Positions 28,433-37,511 of a DNA stretch of 64,000 bases are shown piece by piece (position 1 is the first letter of the stretch; each line of letters starts with the position of its first letter). The notes beneath the pieces are model-generated. The model did not search any database. It saw nothing but the letters and a program-made list of their open reading frames with translations, and had not been told where the DNA came from. A program made the position numbers and the translations under genes. The DNA is taken from assembly GCF_000422505.1 (NCBI RefSeq), contig NZ_KE383866.1, positions 124,001 to 188,000 of the forward strand, in the 5' to 3' direction. Origin of the DNA: Paenibacillus pinihumi DSM 23905 = JCM 16419. GTDB lineage: Bacteria; Bacillota; Bacilli; Paenibacillales; Paenibacillaceae.

Positions 28433-29812
28433 TTATTTCTTCATTTTTTTAACCGCATTTTCAGCGGCCTCCATAATCACTTCACCTAATGTAGGATGGG
28501 GGTGGATGGTCATCGCCAAATCCTCCACGTTCGCCCCCATTTCAATGGCCAGAGCAAGCTCCGAGATGAGGGTCGACGCTTCTGCCCCTACGATTTGCGC
28601 GCCCAATAAAACCCCGGATTCCGAATCCGCTATGACTTTGACAAACCCTTCCGCCGCTTTCAGCGCCAATGCCCTGCCGTTAATGCCGAAAGAAGACTTC
28701 CCGACAACAACCGGAATCTCTTTTGCTTTGCATTCTGTTTCGCTTAGGCCCACACTCGCCAATTCCGGGTCGGAGAAAACGACAAGCGGCATCGCTTTAT
28801 AATCAAGGGCGGAAGCTGCACCGGCAATCACTTCGGCTGCAACCTTGGCTTCATAAGAGGCTTTATGGGCCAACGCCGGACCGCTGATAATATCCCCGAT
28901 TGCAAAAATATGGGGGATTGCCGTTCTGCATTGCGTGTCTGTGTCAATCAATCCTCTGGCCGTTGTCTGCAGGCCGATACGATCCAGCCCCAGGCTGCCG
29001 TCAGTATTCGGTGTTCTCCCAACGGTTACTAACGCATATTCAGCTGTAATCGACTGCTGCTCTCCATTTTTAGCATAATAAAGGGTAATATCATTCACCC
29101 CCTGCTCTGCTTTGGCAGCAGCAGCTTCTGTTATGATGGTAATTCCTTCAGTCTTCATCTGCTTTAAGACAGGAGCGACAAGATCCGCTTCGAACCCAGG
29201 AAGAATTTGCGGACCTCCCTCCAAAATCGTGACCTTGCTGCCAAATTTGGCATACATTTGTCCCAGCTCAACGCCAATATAGCCGCCACCGATCACAACC
29301 AGGCTTTTTGGAATATCAGCAAGCGACAGTGCTCCGGTTGAAGATAATATACGATTTCCGAATGGGAATGCCCGAAGCTCTATCGGACGAGAACCGGTTG
29401 CCAATATGGCATGTTTAAATGAAACAATCTCCTCAGTTCCTGGCTTCTTGACAACAACCGTATGGTCATCAATAAAGCTTGCTTCTCCTTCCAGAATCGC
29501 AACTCCGGCGTTTTTTAGCAAAAAATGAACCCCGTTTGCCTGTTTATTTACAACTGCCTGTTTAAAATTCTGGGCATCTGTAAAGGAAGCAGGATTCTCA
29601 ACACCTTTTAATTGCGCCTGCATTTCATAGCGATGCGCTTCTCCAATTAATGCTTTGGAGGGAATACACCCTACATTGGTGCAGACTCCGCCTATTTGGC
29701 CGCGCTCTACAATAACTGTTTTTGAACCAAGCTGCGCCGATCTGACTGCCGCTGCATAACCCCCCGGACCTGAGCCAATAACCAATGTATCGATCTGGTG
29801 AAACTTATTCAT
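28433..29812 (-). CDS. lpdA: Dihydrolipoyl dehydrogenase (E3)
   Basis: 459 residues. FAD-binding GxGxxG (VIGSGPGGYAAA) at the start, the redox-active disulfide in GGVCTNVGCIPSK (Cys44, Cys49), the NAD-binding VVIGGGYIGVELGQ, the second FAD motif IFAIGDI and the dimer-interface HPHPTLGE with the catalytic His-Glu pair. It reoxidises dihydrolipoamide in 2-oxoacid dehydrogenase or glycine-cleavage complexes. No E1 or E2 gene is nearby; instead it heads an operon with an HlyD adaptor and an exporter, under a divergent TetR regulator. A specialised role in redox or detoxification is possible. Start ATG follows GGAGGTG. Confidence 0.93.
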   Translation of the reverse strand: MNKFHQIDTLVIGSGPGGYAAAVRSAQLGSKTVIVERGQIGGVCTNVGCIPSKALIGEAHRYEMQAQLKGVENPASFTDAQNFKQAVVNKQANGVHFLLKNAGVAILEGEASFIDDHTVVVKKPGTEEIVSFKHAILATGSRPIELRAFPFGNRILSSTGALSLADIPKSLVVIGGGYIGVELGQMYAKFGSKVTILEGGPQILPGFEADLVAPVLKQMKTEGITIITEAAAAKAEQGVNDITLYYAKNGEQQSITAEYALVTVGRTPNTDGSLGLDRIGLQTTARGLIDTDTQCRTAIPHIFAIGDIISGPALAHKASYEAKVAAEVIAGAASALDYKAMPLVVFSDPELASVGLSETECKAKEIPVVVGKSSFGINGRALALKAAEGFVKVIADSESGVLLGAQIVGAEASTLISELALAIEMGANVEDLAMTIHPHPTLGEVIMEAAENAVKKMKK

Positions 29813-29852
29813 TTACGTACACCTCCAAATTTAAAATATGATGAACATAATA

Positions 29853-29933
29853 TATTATAGTCATAATATTTTAAAAGCGTCAACGTCTACTTCTAAAATT
29901 GACTGCCTACATTATGATGATTATAATATTTTA
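29853..29933. promoter_or_regulatory. Two matching AT-rich operators between lpdA and the TetR gene
   Basis: TATTATAGTCATAATATTTT (29853-29872) and TTATGATGATTATAATATTT (29912-29931) share the core T-ATAATATTTTA, and the first also forms a palindrome around AGTC. They lie 59 bases apart in the divergent spacer and are candidate TetR operators controlling both directions. Confidence 0.5.
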
Positions 29934-29962
29934 CAAACAACTATCGTTAAGAGGTGATTGCT

Positions 29963-30529
29963 ATGCCATATCCTAAAGGCCATATGGAAAAAGTACGTGG
30001 GCATATTATTGAGAGTGCTGCCAAAGCATTTCGTACGAATGGAATACGCGATATCAGCGTCCCTGCTATTATGAAAGGCGCTGGTCTTACACATGGGGGG
30101 TTCTATTCCCATTTTAGCAATAAAGAGCAGCTGGTCTTGGAAGCTTGCCAATACGCCATACGTGATACCATTTCACTTTTGCAGCAGGCGGCTGATCAGG
30201 AGGTGAAGGAACCGAAAATTCATGCGGCTATTCGCTATTATCTTAGTGCTTACCATCGTGATCAAACCGAGATGGGATGCATCCTCCCAGCTCTTTCCGG
30301 TGAAATCTCCCGAATGTCAGAAGAGGTTCGCCACGTCTTTACTCAAGAGGTAAAGCAAATGATTGATTTTTTCTGCGGACTGGCAGAAATCGATTATTCA
30401 AAGGGAAGTGCATTGCTCAGTCTGCTGGTTGGGACAGTTGTATTGGCTCGTTCTGTTCATGATTCTGAACTTAGTGACAGCTTGCTTGCCTCAGGGAAGC
30501 AGCAAGCCTATGCGTTGCTGGCATCCTGA
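29963..30529 (+). CDS. TetR/AcrR family transcriptional regulator
   Basis: 188 residues from the ATG at 29963 (GAGGTG seven bases upstream; a GTG nine bases earlier overlaps that site). The HTH region reads AAKAFRTNGIRDISVPAIMK followed by GAGLTHGGFYSHFSNKEQLV. The ligand domain has the motif GCILPALSGEI, related to the GCPxxAL motif of regulators responding to electrophiles and drugs, where the Cys may be reactive. It is divergent from lpdA/HlyD/permease and probably represses it. Confidence 0.9.
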   Translation: MPYPKGHMEKVRGHIIESAAKAFRTNGIRDISVPAIMKGAGLTHGGFYSHFSNKEQLVLEACQYAIRDTISLLQQAADQEVKEPKIHAAIRYYLSAYHRDQTEMGCILPALSGEISRMSEEVRHVFTQEVKQMIDFFCGLAEIDYSKGSALLSLLVGTVVLARSVHDSELSDSLLASGKQQAYALLAS

Positions 30530-30550
30530 GCGTATAATCTTATATCCTAA

Positions 30551-30586
30551 TCAAAAAATAAGACGATCCGAGAAGATCGTCTTATT
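30551..30586 (-). terminator. Terminator of the DUF4965 gene
   Basis: AATAAGACGATC (30557-30568) and GATCGTCTTATT (30575-30586) form a perfect 12-base stem; on the minus strand TTTTGA follows. It may work in both directions between convergent genes. Confidence 0.85.
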
Positions 30587-30596
30587 GCTCAGACAT

Positions 30597-32534
30597 TTAC
30601 AAATTTGCCGTTTGAAATCTGCAAATTCCCTTTTGTTTCAGAAGCTTAATGAATAAACCGCCCTGCACCGACCTGTTTTGGAAACCAACCATTTTTGCGT
30701 CGGTCGTTGAATAAAAATCGGTCATGGGAACGCGGCTTTCCGACTGATCATACGCATGCCACAGACGATCAACAATGGACGTGAAATCCTCCTCACGATC
30801 ACAAAGCGTGGCACTCCACACCAGCCAATCAGATTTGGTATAGGTGTTTCGGTTATCCAGCATCAGTCCATACAGACCGGAATGCTGTTCCCTGTAGGCT
30901 TTCGTCTCCTCCTTGAATGTATCCTCAGGGAATAAATCCAATCCAAAGACTTGGTCCCAAACGGCATTGTATTTCATACTGAAGGAGCCGGGACGGTCAA
31001 ACGCCAGACGGAACGTCCCGTCTTCATTTGCTGCCATGGCCAGCCATTTATCTGTCATGGATCTGGCGACTTTCAATAATTCTTCCGCCTTCTCTTCTTT
31101 CCCTGCCATTCGGTTCAGAATGGAAAAGCCGGCAATCCCCATGATGGCCTTGATTGACAAATTGCAGTTATGGGCCAAGTGGCCTGCGAAATCATCCGTA
31201 CATAGTTGATTGTCCGGATCCACGCCGTTTTTAATCAGATAACTGCACCATGTCTCCAAATGGCTCCAATTCTCCAACGCAAACGAAGCGTCATTTTCCG
31301 CAATCGCCACGGCTGCTGTGCAAATCAGCATGTTGCCGCATTCTTCTACCGGCATTTGCCACGTCGGGCATGTTCCATGGCTGTACACTTGCCCGTTTAC
31401 AAGAGGGTACGTACCTGCATCGTGGGGAGCGAAATCATAATGCCAAATATCCCTTGAAGCATAATTGAAAATTGGACGAAGCATCCCCTTTACCAGTTCA
31501 GGATTATAGATCAAAAATTGTGGGATGGACGGATAAGTCACATCAACAGTTGCAGCGCAGCCGTTGCTGAAGTTTTCCTTGGAGATAAACAACACCTCCC
31601 CATCGGAATCTATACATATTTTATGGGCCGCAATAGCTTGCCGGTACGCCAGCGACACCAGCTCAGCATACTTCTCATTGCCTGCTTCCACCGCCTCCTG
31701 ATACAGCTTCAATGAAAACTGTTCGCATTTTTCATAAAGACTGTCGTACTCGTTCAACGCTTGGGTGATTGCGTCTTCGATGGTTCCCCCGTCTTTTTTC
31801 CAATAGGCATCGAGCGGCTCCTTGAAATATTCAATGGATTTGATATCGTCATAGGCGACAACAACGAGTCCTTCGGTATGTTCCTCCGTATTTAACGGGA
31901 TCGAGAGGACCATGGTATGGTTTAGGGTATTGTAATCATTGACAGCCGCTGTTGCCCTTATTTCAGCCTTTTCATGATTGGAAGCCAGATACACATATCC
32001 CCAGTTAATTCTAATGTCATCTCCGCATTGGGCTAATATGTGCTGACTTTTGCTCCCCACCCTGCCGCAGGCCAGACCTCGTTCAGTGAGGTCCGTATAT
32101 ACGGTTGGAAATTCATATTTTAAATTTTGGCACAGCTCGTCATCGACCGTAAACGTAATCGTCACATCATGGTTTTCCCCGTCATTGGTTTTCACTTCCG
32201 CATGAATGTAAGATACCGGTCTGGACAGCAGCTTCAAATCATCCATCAGAAGAGGCGTAGTAAATATGATTTCTAATTGAACCTCGTCACAAGCAAAATT
32301 GTATCGGGTTGAGAGTGCAGTTATATCCAGACCTGTTTGTTCGAGTTTCGGGATGTTTGGATTAACGCCCATAAAGAGATTCTCTTTGCCATCCACAACA
32401 GCAGTTCCGGTTAAACGATGAGGCTTACCCGTCCAATGCCTGGTGTCCGATTCATGCAGTTTATCCCCCATTGACCAAACGGAAAAGTAAGGATCAACGG
32501 TGATTAATGGAACAGCCGGAGCCCGCATTTTCAT
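30597..32534 (-). CDS. Glutaminase-A-like protein (DUF5127/DUF4965/DUF1793 family)
   Basis: 645 residues, with ATG after AGGAGGG. The opening PAVPLITVDPYFSVWSMGDKL and later SLAYRQAIAAHKICIDSDGE, YDFAPHDAGTYPLVNGQ and MPVEECGNMLI, together with the C-terminal FYSTTDAKMVGFQNRSVQGG, are hallmarks of this (alpha/alpha)6-barrel family, named from fungal glutaminase A but with glycoside-hydrolase-like architecture. Fungal members are secreted; this one has no signal peptide and so is cytoplasmic. Its true substrate is unknown. The gene diverges from an AraC-type regulator, which suggests induction by a sugar. Confidence 0.85.
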   Translation of the reverse strand: MKMRAPAVPLITVDPYFSVWSMGDKLHESDTRHWTGKPHRLTGTAVVDGKENLFMGVNPNIPKLEQTGLDITALSTRYNFACDEVQLEIIFTTPLLMDDLKLLSRPVSYIHAEVKTNDGENHDVTITFTVDDELCQNLKYEFPTVYTDLTERGLACGRVGSKSQHILAQCGDDIRINWGYVYLASNHEKAEIRATAAVNDYNTLNHTMVLSIPLNTEEHTEGLVVVAYDDIKSIEYFKEPLDAYWKKDGGTIEDAITQALNEYDSLYEKCEQFSLKLYQEAVEAGNEKYAELVSLAYRQAIAAHKICIDSDGEVLFISKENFSNGCAATVDVTYPSIPQFLIYNPELVKGMLRPIFNYASRDIWHYDFAPHDAGTYPLVNGQVYSHGTCPTWQMPVEECGNMLICTAAVAIAENDASFALENWSHLETWCSYLIKNGVDPDNQLCTDDFAGHLAHNCNLSIKAIMGIAGFSILNRMAGKEEKAEELLKVARSMTDKWLAMAANEDGTFRLAFDRPGSFSMKYNAVWDQVFGLDLFPEDTFKEETKAYREQHSGLYGLMLDNRNTYTKSDWLVWSATLCDREEDFTSIVDRLWHAYDQSESRVPMTDFYSTTDAKMVGFQNRSVQGGLFIKLLKQKGICRFQTANL

Positions 32535-32624
32535 TTTAAAACCCTCCTGTTTTCACATGATTTCAGTATGATTGCAAATCAGCTACACTGATTATGGTTT
32601 AATTTATCATGCTAAATCGTGTAT

Positions 32625-32630
32625 TATAAT
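32625..32630 (+). promoter_or_regulatory. -10 element of the AraC-type gene
   Basis: A perfect TATAAT lies 34 bases upstream of the start codon, without a good -35 box at 16-18 bases, as in activator-dependent promoters. Confidence 0.45.
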
Positions 32631-32664
32631 AGGGAAAATAATAATAAATGTGAGGATTATCATC

Positions 32665-33498
32665 ATGCACGAGAAAATTTATAACTTTTGGCATCTGTGT
32701 GATCCCAAGCTCCCATTGAATGTTGTCATGTCAGGAATCTCATATTGCGATAAAAACTACCGGATTGAGCGGCACGGGGAAAACCTGTTTTCGTTTGAAT
32801 ACATCATCGACGGCAGTGGTGTTTTGGAAATCAATTCCCAAATTGTATACCCGCAAAAAAATGACGTTTATATTTTGACACGAAACAGCGATCATACGTA
32901 CTATTCCAGTGCGGAGCATCCCTGGATCAAAATTTGGGTCGTTTTTTACGGGGCATTTGCCGAATATTTGTTCAAGCAGTACCTGCCTGCAGATACGTAT
33001 ATCGTAAAGGACTGTAATATTTTTTCTTACATGAATGAAATCATCAACATCTCGTCGGCGACCCAAAAAAACTATTCCAAACTGATCGACGAAGTGTCTG
33101 TAATGCTGTTGAAAATCATTTTGCATTTAAAAAATCATCTGGACCATAAAGTCCTTTCCGCCGCTGAGCAAATTAAATTATGTCTGGACACCAACATCGA
33201 GAACCGGCTGGATATTAATGATGTGTGTGTAGAGCTCGGCTATTCCAAAAATTACATCATCAAGCTGTTCCGGGAAACGTATGGAATCACCCCTTACGCC
33301 TATTACAGAACACATAAAATCGAGCTTGCCAAGCAATATTTGCTGAATACGAACCTCAATATCAATGAAATTTCCACAAAGCTGAACTTCGCGGACCAGC
33401 ATTATTTTTCTTCGTCTTTTAAAGCCATTGTCGGCGTTTCTCCGTCTGAATACCGCAACAAAAATAATAAAAACGTATATGGCGGCGATCGTGAGTAA
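32665..33498 (+). CDS. AraC family transcriptional regulator
   Basis: 277 residues from the ATG at 32665, nine bases after GAGG. The N-terminal cupin-like sugar-binding region (SFEYIIDGSGVLEINSQIVYPQ) is followed by the double HTH (LDINDVCVELGYSKNYIIKL; INEISTKLNFADQHYFSSSF; GVSPSEYRN). It lies back to back with the DUF4965 gene, 130 bases apart, and is probably its activator. Confidence 0.9.
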   Translation: MHEKIYNFWHLCDPKLPLNVVMSGISYCDKNYRIERHGENLFSFEYIIDGSGVLEINSQIVYPQKNDVYILTRNSDHTYYSSAEHPWIKIWVVFYGAFAEYLFKQYLPADTYIVKDCNIFSYMNEIINISSATQKNYSKLIDEVSVMLLKIILHLKNHLDHKVLSAAEQIKLCLDTNIENRLDINDVCVELGYSKNYIIKLFRETYGITPYAYYRTHKIELAKQYLLNTNLNINEISTKLNFADQHYFSSSFKAIVGVSPSEYRNKNNKNVYGGDRE

Positions 33499-33508
33499 CG
33501 GAGGGCTG

Positions 33509-33542
33509 AAAAAAGAGAAAGCCTTCTATAAGAAGTGCTTTC
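33509..33542 (-). terminator. Terminator of the twin ABC-fusion operon
   Basis: GAAAGC-CTTCT pairs with AGAAG-GCTTTC around TATA; on the minus strand TCTTTTTT follows. It sits between the convergent AraC and ABC genes. Confidence 0.8.
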
Positions 33543-33582
33543 CCTTTTCGGTTCAATGCTTATAATCCCATTCCAGGCTACT

Positions 33583-35385
33583 CTATTTTCTCAGCGCCTG
33601 TGCCGGCTCGGTATGGATCAGCCTATAGCTCGCCAGCATGCTCATGACGATAATCATCAGCACCGTGCTTAAGATTGAAGCGGCTATCTGTATCCCTGAA
33701 ATTTGAACCGGAATCTCGTATAACCTGCTCGCCAAATCCAAGGCGGCAATGAGTATTCCATTTAATACGACAGCCGCTGCGGACAAACAAGCGTATTCAT
33801 TAAGAATAACCTTCCGGATCATTTTTTTATGAAATCCTAATGCGGCCAGCAATCCGACCTCTTTATACCTTGCATTTTGCAATTTGAACAAGAGCAGCAT
33901 GCTAAGTCCAATACAAATGAGGAGAATCAGGCATGATACCACCAGAAACAATTGTTTGAGCCCTTGAAAGGTGTTTTGAAGGGCCAGCACTTCTTTGGAT
34001 GCATTTTTACTTTCAATGTTTTCCAAGCGCAAATCTTCACTCACCTGAACAATATCTTCGAAGTTTATGACATCATAACTAATAGAATAGCTCTCTTCAT
34101 TATTAATCCCCTCATATAAAGCTTGTTCCACATCCGAACTGACAAAAAAGTCATCATAATACGCGTTAAAAATACCGGCTACGGTTTGGGAATACTGTTT
34201 CCCGTTATAGGTCAAAATGAGTTTCTGTCCGATGAGTTTGCTCAAATCACCCGTAAATTTTTTTGCAAGGCTGGGACTGACTACGATTTCATTTTTTCCT
34301 CTTGCCGGCATATGGCCGAAGGCCATGCTTTCTGTAGCTTTGGGTAGCGGATATTTCGCAGCCATCACCTCACTTTTGCCATTCATGGTCAGGGTGATAT
34401 CCTTTAAAATATACTGCTGATATACATTTTCCAGGCGGACATCCTTCTGAAGCATTGCAAAAACGGTATTCATATCTTCTGTTTTAATATATCCGTTATT
34501 GAAAGCTGAGTTTTTGTCCTTGAAATCAGCAATAGCCTGATTCATTATATTGCCGGATGATAATGAGAGAATAAAGCCAAGCGTCCCGATTGAAACGGCT
34601 AGGCTGACGGCAAGATATCGCATCAGACGGATACTGAAATTTTTAAAAGCAAGTTTGCGCAAATTCGGTTTTACAGAGCGTCCTGCCGCAATGGGCCGCA
34701 ATTCATGCTTATGGACAATCTCCTCTTTATCCGGTTCTGTTTTTAAAATTTTGCCTTCCTTGATTTGAATGATTTCATCCGCAAATTCACATACTTTTTT
34801 ATCATGCGTAATGACGATGACCAGCCTGTCCTTGGAAATCTCTTTTAGCAGGGACATCATTTCACTGGCATTACTTCGGTCAAGCGCCCCTGTCGGCTCA
34901 TCAGCCAGAACCATGGATGGGTTGTTAATGAGCGCCCGTGCGATAGCCACCCGTTGTTTTTGCCCCCCGGACAGATCTTCAATTTTGGCATTCTGTTTAT
35001 TCCCCAGGCCCAGCGTTTGTAGCAAGTTCTGCGCACTTCGCAGGTTCTGCTCCTTCCCCTCAGCATTCAACTCACAGGCCAGCATCACATTGTCCAGTGC
35101 AGTATATCCGCTTAACAAATGATAGTTCTGAAAAACAAACCCTACATCTTCCCGCCGATAGGCGCAAAGATCGGCTTCTGATAATTGACGGATATCGGTG
35201 CCGCGAACCGTTATTTCCCCTGTATAGTTCCGGTCGAATCCAGCCAGCAGATTAAAGAGTGTGCTTTTCCCGGAACCCGAAGCGCCAAGCAAACATATCA
35301 GTCCCCTGCCCGGAAAGGAAAAATCGGTATCGTCAAAAACAGAAAGCTTCCCAAATGCTTTTGATAAATGTTTAATTTGGATCAT
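33583..35385 (-). CDS. ABC transporter, fused ATPase and FtsX-type permease (second of pair)
   Basis: 600 residues. The N-terminal ATPase has Walker A GASGSGKST, signature LSGGQKQRVAIARAL and Walker B MVLADEPTGALDRS. A membrane helix near residue 250 (AVSLAVSIGTLGFILSLSSG), an extracytoplasmic domain of about 200 residues and three C-terminal helices (LFLVVSCLILLICIGLSMLLLF and on) form a MacB/FtsX-type permease. Such proteins do not carry substrate through a channel but drive extracytoplasmic work, often removal of peptide antibiotics. Its ATG overlaps the stop of the partner gene by one base (TAATG), so the two fusions probably form a heterodimer. Confidence 0.88.
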   Translation of the reverse strand: MIQIKHLSKAFGKLSVFDDTDFSFPGRGLICLLGASGSGKSTLFNLLAGFDRNYTGEITVRGTDIRQLSEADLCAYRREDVGFVFQNYHLLSGYTALDNVMLACELNAEGKEQNLRSAQNLLQTLGLGNKQNAKIEDLSGGQKQRVAIARALINNPSMVLADEPTGALDRSNASEMMSLLKEISKDRLVIVITHDKKVCEFADEIIQIKEGKILKTEPDKEEIVHKHELRPIAAGRSVKPNLRKLAFKNFSIRLMRYLAVSLAVSIGTLGFILSLSSGNIMNQAIADFKDKNSAFNNGYIKTEDMNTVFAMLQKDVRLENVYQQYILKDITLTMNGKSEVMAAKYPLPKATESMAFGHMPARGKNEIVVSPSLAKKFTGDLSKLIGQKLILTYNGKQYSQTVAGIFNAYYDDFFVSSDVEQALYEGINNEESYSISYDVINFEDIVQVSEDLRLENIESKNASKEVLALQNTFQGLKQLFLVVSCLILLICIGLSMLLLFKLQNARYKEVGLLAALGFHKKMIRKVILNEYACLSAAAVVLNGILIAALDLASRLYEIPVQISGIQIAASILSTVLMIIVMSMLASYRLIHTEPAQALRK

Positions 35386-37331
35386 TAGCGTTCACCTGAT
35401 TTCAGTGTTGCTGTAATTTTCGTCGTTCCGTAAACAATGGCTTTGACACCAAAAACGATAGCCGTCATAAAGATGATAATGGCAACGCCCGTCAGAAGCA
35501 TCCGGGAGCTTAATAGGCTGACAGAAAAGAGAGACTGCGTCAACATGCTGATAAGCGGTGAGCAAACAAACAATAAAAGAATGGCGCACAGTGCCTCTAT
35601 CCACACTTCCATAAAGCTTACTTTGTTTAAATGGCGATTAATAAAGCCGCTTGTCATACAAATCGCATACTCGCGTTTTCGCAGCAGCGCAGTAACCAGC
35701 GTTAAAGCAATCAGCAGCACGAATGCCAGCATCCCAACCACACGGCCTGCAGATCCGCTCTGCTCGTTAGCTTGCTTATTTAGCTTTAACAAGTCTTCAA
35801 CAACGGTAAAACGTCCCGAAGGCACTATGCCTTGCTTGAATAATTCATCTTTGATGGAAATCATATCAGCTGGCGTTTTCGGACGAATAAGGAAGTTGAT
35901 ATTATTGTCGAGAATGCCTGCCTGTTTTCGCAACTCCTGCAGCGTAGCCGTGTCAAAGAAAAAACTATCTTTGATGGAATAGTCAAACGGCTTGCCATCT
36001 TTCTCATAAACAACTTTTGTATCTATGACCCCGACAACGGTGACACTGGTCGACACGTTAACGTTCTCACCCGTATTCTGATTGTAAATCGTGGCCGAGA
36101 AGGTGATCTTCTTGTTTATAATATCTTCATTGGCCAGCCCCAAATTTTGGACAAAATTCTCTGGAACTGCGACTTCTTGGGCATTGTTTGCCGGCATCTT
36201 TCCCGCAAGCAGTTTGTTGAATTTCGGCATGGAGTTGCTGGACTCTACCGCATGCTCCTGTCCGTCAACATTAATGACGATGTCTCTAAACGGATACAAG
36301 AGAGCGGTGAATTCCACCCTGGGATCATTGTTAAGCTTGTCAGACAGGCCGCTGATATTCTGATCTACAGTGACATCCGGCCCGCCGGAATTTCCGCTGC
36401 TCTTCCCGCTGCCGTCACTGTTGGTAAAACCTTTGTACAGTTCGATATCCAGCAAGCTGTCCCCGTACGTTTTAAAAAGGTCATCAAAAGCATTTTGGCT
36501 CTGGTTGCCCACTACGCCGCTAATTGTGGTCAGCAGCAACACAGAAGCGATCAGCATCGTCAGGACGGATACACCGAATCGGCCTTTGTTTCGTTTCATA
36601 TGGGTAACTGCCATCTTGAAAGCTTGGCCCAGCGTCATGACAGGCGCGACAAAATCTTTGGGCTCTATTACTGCTGCATTGTCATGATTGTGCTCGGCGT
36701 GAATAAGCTCTCCTTTGTCCAACTCGTAGATATGATCCTTTTCCCGAAAAAGGGAAACATCATGAGTAACAACGATCACAGTTGTATATTGAGAAATGGT
36801 CCGCAATATATTCATCGTAATCTTTGCAGTTTCTTCATCCAACGCGCTGGTTGGCTCGTCAGCAATAATCACTTTTGGCTTTTTCATGAGTTCTCTGGCA
36901 ATGGCCACACGCTGTTTTTGCCCGCCTGACAAATATTTGACCTGCTTGCCGGAAAGCCCGGACAGTTTCAAATCTTTCAATAGCTGTTTGGCTTGGTTGA
37001 CATGCTGTTTGCTTTTCAAATAAGTGGGCAGCAAGACGTTTTCGAGTACCGTCAATTCTTCAAGAAGGTGAAAGTCCTGCCAGACAAATCCGAAAACGTT
37101 GTTGTATAAATAGCTTTTTTCATTTGGCTGGAGGCCTTTAACCGGTTTGCCTTCATAAGTAACCTCACCCTCGAACTCCTGGTCCAGTCCGGAAATGATT
37201 TTGAGCAGCGTGGTTTTGCCGCTCCCGGAAGCTCCGAAAATGAAATTCAATCCTTTGGCTATCGTAAATGAAATGTTATTCAAGACGAATTCGCCGTTGT
37301 ATTTCTTTGAAACATCAGAAATTCGAAACAT
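35385..37331 (-). CDS. ABC transporter, fused ATPase and FtsX-type permease (first of pair)
   Basis: 648 residues from the ATG at 37331, with AGGAGG seven bases upstream; an earlier in-frame ATG at 37361 has no such site. Walker A is GASGSGKTT, signature LSGGQKQRVAIAREL, Walker B VIIADEPTSALDEE. After a helix near 265-285 comes an extracytoplasmic domain of about 260 residues with a Gly/Ser-rich loop (SDGSGKSSGNSGGP), then three helices. It is preceded by a promoter copy shared with the response-regulator gene. Most likely a peptide-antibiotic or envelope-stress export/resistance subunit, working with the next gene. Confidence 0.88.
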   Translation of the reverse strand: MFRISDVSKKYNGEFVLNNISFTIAKGLNFIFGASGSGKTTLLKIISGLDQEFEGEVTYEGKPVKGLQPNEKSYLYNNVFGFVWQDFHLLEELTVLENVLLPTYLKSKQHVNQAKQLLKDLKLSGLSGKQVKYLSGGQKQRVAIARELMKKPKVIIADEPTSALDEETAKITMNILRTISQYTTVIVVTHDVSLFREKDHIYELDKGELIHAEHNHDNAAVIEPKDFVAPVMTLGQAFKMAVTHMKRNKGRFGVSVLTMLIASVLLLTTISGVVGNQSQNAFDDLFKTYGDSLLDIELYKGFTNSDGSGKSSGNSGGPDVTVDQNISGLSDKLNNDPRVEFTALLYPFRDIVINVDGQEHAVESSNSMPKFNKLLAGKMPANNAQEVAVPENFVQNLGLANEDIINKKITFSATIYNQNTGENVNVSTSVTVVGVIDTKVVYEKDGKPFDYSIKDSFFFDTATLQELRKQAGILDNNINFLIRPKTPADMISIKDELFKQGIVPSGRFTVVEDLLKLNKQANEQSGSAGRVVGMLAFVLLIALTLVTALLRKREYAICMTSGFINRHLNKVSFMEVWIEALCAILLLFVCSPLISMLTQSLFSVSLLSSRMLLTGVAIIIFMTAIVFGVKAIVYGTTKITATLKSGER

Positions 37332-37386
37332 GCCTATTCCTCCTGTATTGTGGTTTCTCATCCGCCTGTTTTGGCGGGATACAGGT

Positions 37387-37420
37387 AATATACCTTGTAC
37401 GGCATTAAATCCTTGTTAAG
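37387..37420 (-). promoter_or_regulatory. Response-regulator-type promoter of the ABC pair
   Basis: On the minus strand TTAACA, five bases, then TTAATG form an 11-base-spaced direct repeat ending 12 bases before AGG and the -10 TATATT. The -35 is poor. The same layout, with identical spacing, occurs at 39345-39378 before the response-regulator gene. Confidence 0.7.
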
Positions 37421-37454
37421 AGTAAAATCGAATATCAATATCCCTGAACATTGC

Positions 37455-37494
37455 AAAATACACCCCCTAAAACGGATACGTTTTAAGGGGTGTA
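37455..37494 (-). terminator. Terminator between the two-component genes and the ABC pair
   Basis: TACACCCC-TAAAACG (37459-37474) pairs with CGTTTTA-GGGGTGTA (37479-37494) with one wobble pair and a GATA loop; TTTTG follows on the minus strand. It separates the regulators from the transporter unit, which has its own promoter. Confidence 0.75.
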
Positions 37495-37511
37495 CGCCAC
37501 CAGATATCACT

